DNA from: Candidatus Nomurabacteria bacterium | Lineage (GTDB): Bacteria; Patescibacteriota; Minisyncoccia; Phycocordibacterales; UBA9973 | DNA: 8,559 bases | Assembly: GCA_903869875.1 (NCBI GenBank) | Contig: CAIQAW010000040.1 | Coordinates: 1 to 8,559 of the forward strand | Reading direction: 5' to 3' | Part shown: positions 5,979-8,559 of the stretch, piece after piece | How positions within the stretch are numbered: position 1 is the stretch's first letter | How the letters are laid out: every line of letters begins with the position of its first letter | Notes under the pieces: generated by a model | Told to the model about the DNA's origin: nothing | The model's input: only the letters and a program-made list of their open reading frames with translations | The model's database searches: none | Made by a program: the position numbers and the translations under genes

Positions 5979-7037
5979 TTACGCTTTTTTAGATGGGTCC
6001 ATCCATACTAGTGTCATGCGTTGGTCCTTAGGTTCGAACAATGTAACTTGGAAGTCATATGTTTTACCTAGAGAAAGCTTTTCACGTAGTTTGTCTTCGC
6101 CACCGAATGAAGAATGGTGTACAAGTCCGGCAACGCCTTCCTTGATAGATACCAATGCACCGTGTTTGTTGTACTTGATAACTACACCTTGGATAATGTC
6201 GCCCTTTTTAACTTTACCGATGAAAACGTTCCATGGGTTTTCTTTTAAGGCTTTGATAGATAGAGATATTTTACCTTCTTTTATCTCAATTATCTTTGCT
6301 TTTATCTTTTCACCAACTTTAAACTTGGTTCGTGGGTCGTCCACTAGGCCCCAGTCAAGTTCTGAAATGTGCGCTAGACCTTCTAGACCGTCTTCAACTT
6401 TTAAGAATACTCCAAAGTCTACTATACCTGCGATTTCAGTATCAACTTCGTCGCCAACTGTGTATTTACCAACCATTTCTGAACGTTCTTCGTTTGTACC
6501 GTCTTTTTCAGAGAATATTAGTTTACCTTCCTTCGGTAATGCAGTTATCATAGTTACTGACAGCTTTTGGCCAACTAGTTTCTTAAGTTCGTTAAGAATT
6601 TTATCCTTATCTGAATCGTCTACACGTGGGTAGTGTTCAGCTTTAAGTTGTGAAGCAGGTAGGAAGCCCATAATACCTTGCCAGTCGATTATTAGACCAC
6701 CTTTGTTTGCTTCTTTAACAGTAAGTTCCAATGGTGTTTTAGCACGGATTATTTTTTCAGCTTCGCCCCAGATCAATGCTTGCTTAGCTTCTTTCAAAGA
6801 TAGTTCAATGTAACCGTCTTCGTTTTCAATGTCTACAACTTTAGCTTTGATAAGGTCGCCGATACTAACCTTTTTTAAAATGTCTTTTGCATTTGCAAAT
6901 TCACGGCCGTATATAATACCTGTTCCAGCTGGACCAAGGTCTATATATACTGCAGCTTTTGCAGTTCCAATAACTGGACCTTCAACTAAAGTGTCCAATA
7001 CTGGTTTATCTGTTGATTTTTCGAAATATGTTTTCAT
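5979..7037 (-). CDS. rpsA: 30S ribosomal protein S1, four S1 domains
   Basis: S1 binds mRNA on the small ribosomal subunit and helps it load. The 352 residues contain four OB-fold S1 domains at about 15-84, 100-178, 194-264 and 277-346. The third is closest to consensus, with GDEVDTEIAGIVDFGVFLKV (195-214) and GLEGLAHISELDW (217-229). The fourth has GALVSIKEGVAGLVHHSSFG (293-312). Four domains match the short S1 of many Gram-positive and small-genome bacteria rather than the six of Escherichia coli. The ATG at 7037 gives a normal short lead-in to domain 1. There is no Shine-Dalgarno sequence; a hairpin followed by a U-run ends only about 11 bases before the ATG. The gene is transcribed alone, with a strong terminator 40 bp after its stop. 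Confidence 0.93.
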   Translation of the reverse strand: MKTYFEKSTDKPVLDTLVEGPVIGTAKAAVYIDLGPAGTGIIYGREFANAKDILKKVSIGDLIKAKVVDIENEDGYIELSLKEAKQALIWGEAEKIIRAKTPLELTVKEANKGGLIIDWQGIMGFLPASQLKAEHYPRVDDSDKDKILNELKKLVGQKLSVTMITALPKEGKLIFSEKDGTNEERSEMVGKYTVGDEVDTEIAGIVDFGVFLKVEDGLEGLAHISELDWGLVDDPRTKFKVGEKIKAKIIEIKEGKISLSIKALKENPWNVFIGKVKKGDIIQGVVIKYNKHGALVSIKEGVAGLVHHSSFGGEDKLREKLSLGKTYDFQVTLFEPKDQRMTLVWMDPSKKA

Positions 7038-7170
7038 ACAATAAAAATTACCGCATTATTAAGCGGTATCCGGTAGTGCTTCTTCCTGTCAGAGTGGTTG
7101 GTGTGGGGAAGGGTTAGCCCTATCGGGTTTGGCTTAGGGTATACCCTTAGCCGGTTAATAATAGATTATA
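7038..7170 (-). promoter_or_regulatory. Structured leader and promoter region of rpsA
   Basis: On the minus strand TATAAT (7170-7165) is the best -10, giving a leader of about 120 bases. Within it lie an imperfect 22-bp palindrome (7131-7152, centre GTATAC, one mismatched pair) and a short GGGTTAGCCC self-complement (7111-7120). A 6-bp hairpin, TACCGC/GCGGTA (7049-7054 with 7063-7068), is followed by ATTTTT right before the ATG. The layout fits an autoregulated or attenuated leader, as known for rpsA in enterobacteria, but no known RNA family is recognised. Confidence 0.4.
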
Positions 7171-7202
7171 GTATACAGATTTTACATGGAAATGCAAGGT
7201 AT

Positions 7203-7285
7203 GTAACCCCACCCGACCTCCCCTTAATTTAAGGTGAGGAGGAATTACTCTTCCCCCTATGTAGGGGGAAGCTGGATAGGGGTAC
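7203..7285. repeat. Three-way-junction palindromic intergenic element
   Basis: The outer arms ACCCC (7206-7210) and GGGGT (7279-7283) enclose two inverted-repeat arms. One is CCTC-C-CCTTAA / TTAAGG-T-GAGG (7217-7227 with 7229-7239; one mismatch). The other is a perfect 10-bp stem at 7250-7271 containing TTCCCCCTA/TAGGGGGAA. The folded shape resembles a REP- or MITE-like palindromic unit. It sits between the rpsA promoter and the promoter of the 7341 gene. No coding frame or known RNA is recognised. Confidence 0.6.
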
Positions 7286-7325
7286 TTGGCTATTAAATAT
7301 TACACTACCCACAGAAATAAAAATC

Positions 7326-7334
7326 TGCTATACT
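7326..7334 (+). promoter_or_regulatory. Extended -10 promoter of the 7341 gene
   Basis: TGC-TATACT is followed by exactly six bases (ACCCCC) and then ATG. No good -35 is present; an extended -10 can work without one. Leaderless transcription is predicted. Confidence 0.65.
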
Positions 7335-7340
7335 ACCCCC

Positions 7341-7982
7341 ATGGTTATCACATATTTCGGCAAACAATACGTTAAAATTACTCAGGGCGACCTGACTATT
7401 GCCATTAACATTCCTGGCAAAGATTCAGATTACGCTAAACTTCCACACTTTGGGGCAAATATAGTACTGTCATCTAACAACCACCCAGACTTCAATGGTA
7501 TGGAATACGCAAACTATGGTGACAAGGTTGCATTTCCAATTTCTGGACCTGGTGCATACGAAGTAAACTCTGTTTTCGTTACAGGCACAGGCAGTAAAAT
7601 AAATCTTGATAACAAAGACTACATAAACACTAGTTATGTAATGACTATCGACAGTCTAAACGTAGTTTTCCTGGGTGTATTACAAAATGCAGATATAAAA
7701 GCTGACATGCGTGAAGCAGTTGGCATACCCGACGTACTGTTTGTACCTATTGGTGGCAAGTCTGTTATAGATGCAAAGGCCGCTGCAAAACTTGCTAACA
7801 GTCTGGACGCAAAAATTGTAATACCCCTAGACTATGGCGACGACCAAAATGCAGACGCATTAAAAACATTCCTTAAAGAAGCCGGTGCAGAAGGCACAAA
7901 ACCTGAAGAAAAACTTACACTAAAACGCAAAGACGTAGAAGGCAAGGAGGGCGAGGTTATGGTGCTTACAACAAATAGTTAA
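7341..7982 (+). CDS. Metallo-beta-lactamase-fold protein with most metal ligands lost
   Basis: The 213-residue chain follows the layout of small UlaG-like metallo-beta-lactamase-fold hydrolases: VITYFGKQYVKIT (2-14), IVLSSNNHPDFN (41-52), ISGPGAYEVNSVFVTG (67-82), LNVVFLGVLQNAD (106-118), DVLFVPIGGKSVIDAKAAAK (131-150) and AKIVIPLDYG (157-166). Ligand positions have changed. The H-x-H-x-D-H motif reads Asn46-Asn47-His48-Pro49-Asp50-Phe51, the 'HLGD' block reads FLGV (110-113), and the last His of 'PMHY' is Asp164. A hydrolase using two metal ions is therefore unlikely; binding or structural roles are possible. There is no signal peptide. The gene has its own leaderless-type promoter and terminator. 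Confidence 0.8.
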   Translation: MVITYFGKQYVKITQGDLTIAINIPGKDSDYAKLPHFGANIVLSSNNHPDFNGMEYANYGDKVAFPISGPGAYEVNSVFVTGTGSKINLDNKDYINTSYVMTIDSLNVVFLGVLQNADIKADMREAVGIPDVLFVPIGGKSVIDAKAAAKLANSLDAKIVIPLDYGDDQNADALKTFLKEAGAEGTKPEEKLTLKRKDVEGKEGEVMVLTTNS

Positions 7983-7998
7983 ATTACTTTACAATCAC

Positions 7999-8028
7999 AA
8001 AACACCCTTCCAAATTGAAGGGTGTTTT
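7999..8028 (+). terminator. Rho-independent terminator after the 7341 gene
   Basis: Arms AAAACACCCTTC (7999-8010) and GAAGGGTGTTTT (8017-8028) form a 12-bp stem with a six-base loop, followed by ATTTGTATT. It lies 16 bp after the stop codon. The A-run on the left arm would also allow leftward termination, but no leftward gene is nearby. Confidence 0.88.
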
Positions 8029-8050
8029 ATTTGTATTGAAATCATAAAAA

Positions 8051-8160
8051 CTCTTACCGAAAACCGCCACAGAAAATTTTGCTTGGTCGGCCTCCTGGAC
8101 GAAAATTTTCGCGGACAAGTGAGGAGGCCGCAGGAAGCCGGCGAACGGTTTGAGGAGAGG
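8051..8160. repeat. GC-rich nested palindrome upstream of the RpiB-type gene
   Basis: A 9-bp stem CGGCCTCCT/AGGAGGCCG (8088-8096 with 8122-8130) encloses the palindrome CGAAAATTTTCG (8100-8111). Outside it AAACCG (8061-8066) pairs with CGGTTT (8146-8151), with GCC/GGC as an alternative inner pairing. GAAAATTTT also occurs at 8072-8080. Twelve-base direct copies of AGGGTGTTTTAT flank the block (8019-8030 and 8158-8169). It is GC-rich in an AT-rich setting and carries no start of its own on the plus strand. A leftward open frame across it is probably a product of its composition. Confidence 0.6.
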
Positions 8161-8184
8161 GTGTTTTATGATGTAGTCAAATGG

Positions 8185-8193
8185 TGCTATAAT
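8185..8193 (+). promoter_or_regulatory. Extended -10 promoter of the RpiB-type gene
   Basis: TGC-TATAAT is a perfect extended -10, followed by six bases (AACACC) and ATG at 8200. It lies just outside the palindromic block. Leaderless transcription is predicted. Confidence 0.7.
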
Positions 8194-8199
8194 AACACC

Positions 8200-8559
8200 A
8201 TGAATATATATATTGCCTCGGACCATGCTGGGTTTGATACTAAGGAAGTTTTAAAACAATACCTTACAGAAGAAGGTTACGCTGTTTTTGACCTTGGACC
8301 AGAAAAATTTGACCCAAATGACGACTACCCACTAACTGTGTCGCCAGTTGCATTTGCAATGGAAAAAGACCCTGGAAGTCGGGGTATAGTATTAGGCGCA
8401 TCAGGCCAAGGCGAAGCCATTGTATTAAATAAATTCAAACACATACGTGCTGGGCTATACTATGGTGGCAACGAACAGATAGTGGTATTGGCCCGCGAAC
8501 ATAACGACACAAACGTACTGTCACTCGGGGCTTTATTCCTTACTGCACACGAAGCTACC
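8200..8559 (+). CDS. rpiB: RpiB/LacA-family sugar-phosphate isomerase (3' end outside window)
   Basis: The 120 visible residues match ribose-5-phosphate isomerase B, which interconverts ribose 5-phosphate and ribulose 5-phosphate in the pentose phosphate pathway. Blocks are IASDHAGFDTK (5-15), LGPEKFDPNDDYP (32-44), GIVLGASGQGEAIVLNKF (62-79), HIRAGLYY (81-88) and REHNDTNVLSLGA (99-111). The Cys that serves as base in the Escherichia coli type (ICGTG) is absent: the position is Gly66. Glu72 in SGQGE sits where Mycobacterium tuberculosis RpiB has its catalytic Glu, so this is the Glu type. The ATG at 8200 fits both the family's start and the six-base spacing from the -10 box. Related isomerases acting on other sugar phosphates (LacA/LacB, allose 6-phosphate) cannot be excluded. 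The frame runs on past the window edge. Confidence 0.88.
   Translation, partial: MNIYIASDHAGFDTKEVLKQYLTEEGYAVFDLGPEKFDPNDDYPLTVSPVAFAMEKDPGSRGIVLGASGQGEAIVLNKFKHIRAGLYYGGNEQIVVLAREHNDTNVLSLGALFLTAHEAT

Noticed and set aside
6016..6633. Long plus-strand open frame opposite rpsA
   Set aside because: It is fully antisense to a clear four-domain S1 gene, has no recognisable motifs, and follows from the codon bias of rpsA.
7984..8226. Leftward 80-residue open frame across the palindromic block
   Set aside because: It overlaps the terminator, the nested palindrome, the RpiB-type promoter and its start codon, and has no promoter-like signal of its own. It is best explained as a chance frame through the repeat.
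1..8559. CRISPR arrays, tRNA or rRNA genes, prophage, integrase or toxin-antitoxin pair
   Set aside because: No regularly spaced repeats with spacers, no cloverleaf with a TTCGANNC-type arm, and no proteins of these classes were seen. The heptamer arrays are contiguous and lack spacers.

Overview
The window reads as a piece of chromosome from a small-genome bacterium, most likely a member of the Candidate Phyla Radiation (Patescibacteria, perhaps a parcubacterial lineage). This is an inference from several things: compact housekeeping proteins with divergent motifs, heavy use of ATA and AAA codons, no Shine-Dalgarno sequence before any start I examined, a four-domain ribosomal protein S1, and a metallo-beta-lactamase-fold protein that has lost most metal ligands. 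Nothing here fixes the lineage; a 16S or marker-protein search would be needed. There are ten protein-coding genes, two of them cut by the window edges. I saw no rRNA, tRNA, CRISPR array or transposase gene.

Left part (1-3943): the end of rnhB (ribonuclease HII) runs rightward into a bidirectional terminator shared with a leftward cluster, transcribed lepB - hisS - def - fmt. Signal peptidase I, histidyl-tRNA synthetase, peptide deformylase and methionyl-tRNA formyltransferase thus lie in order with short gaps. Fmt and Def are the two ends of the N-formylmethionine cycle. The def/fmt junction holds a diverged tandem copy of the unusual 5' end of fmt, and Fmt itself has Cys in place of the catalytic Asn.

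Middle (3944-7037): pth (peptidyl-tRNA hydrolase, rightward) sits between two AT-rich leftward genes of uncertain function, each with its own promoter-like box and terminator. The first looks like a divergent TIM-barrel protein; the second is an orphan. A 7-bp-period tandem repeat is built into the pth coding sequence, and the same heptamer family recurs just after the rpsA stop. rpsA follows, leftward, with a hairpin-rich leader.

Right part (7038-8559): the rpsA leader and a three-way-junction palindromic repeat fill the 303-bp gap before a rightward gene for a degenerate metallo-beta-lactamase-fold protein. After its terminator come a GC-rich nested palindrome flanked by 12-bp direct repeats and the start of an RpiB-type sugar-phosphate isomerase that carries Glu, not Cys, at the catalytic position.

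The clearest window-wide pattern is that all three rightward genes with visible starts have an extended -10 box (TGN-TATNNT) exactly six bases before ATG, which predicts leaderless mRNAs. Most of the genes with clear functions serve translation (fmt, def, hisS, pth, rpsA). No multi-gene novel system (defence, secretion or biosynthetic) is evident; the novelty here lies in repeats, leaders and altered active sites.
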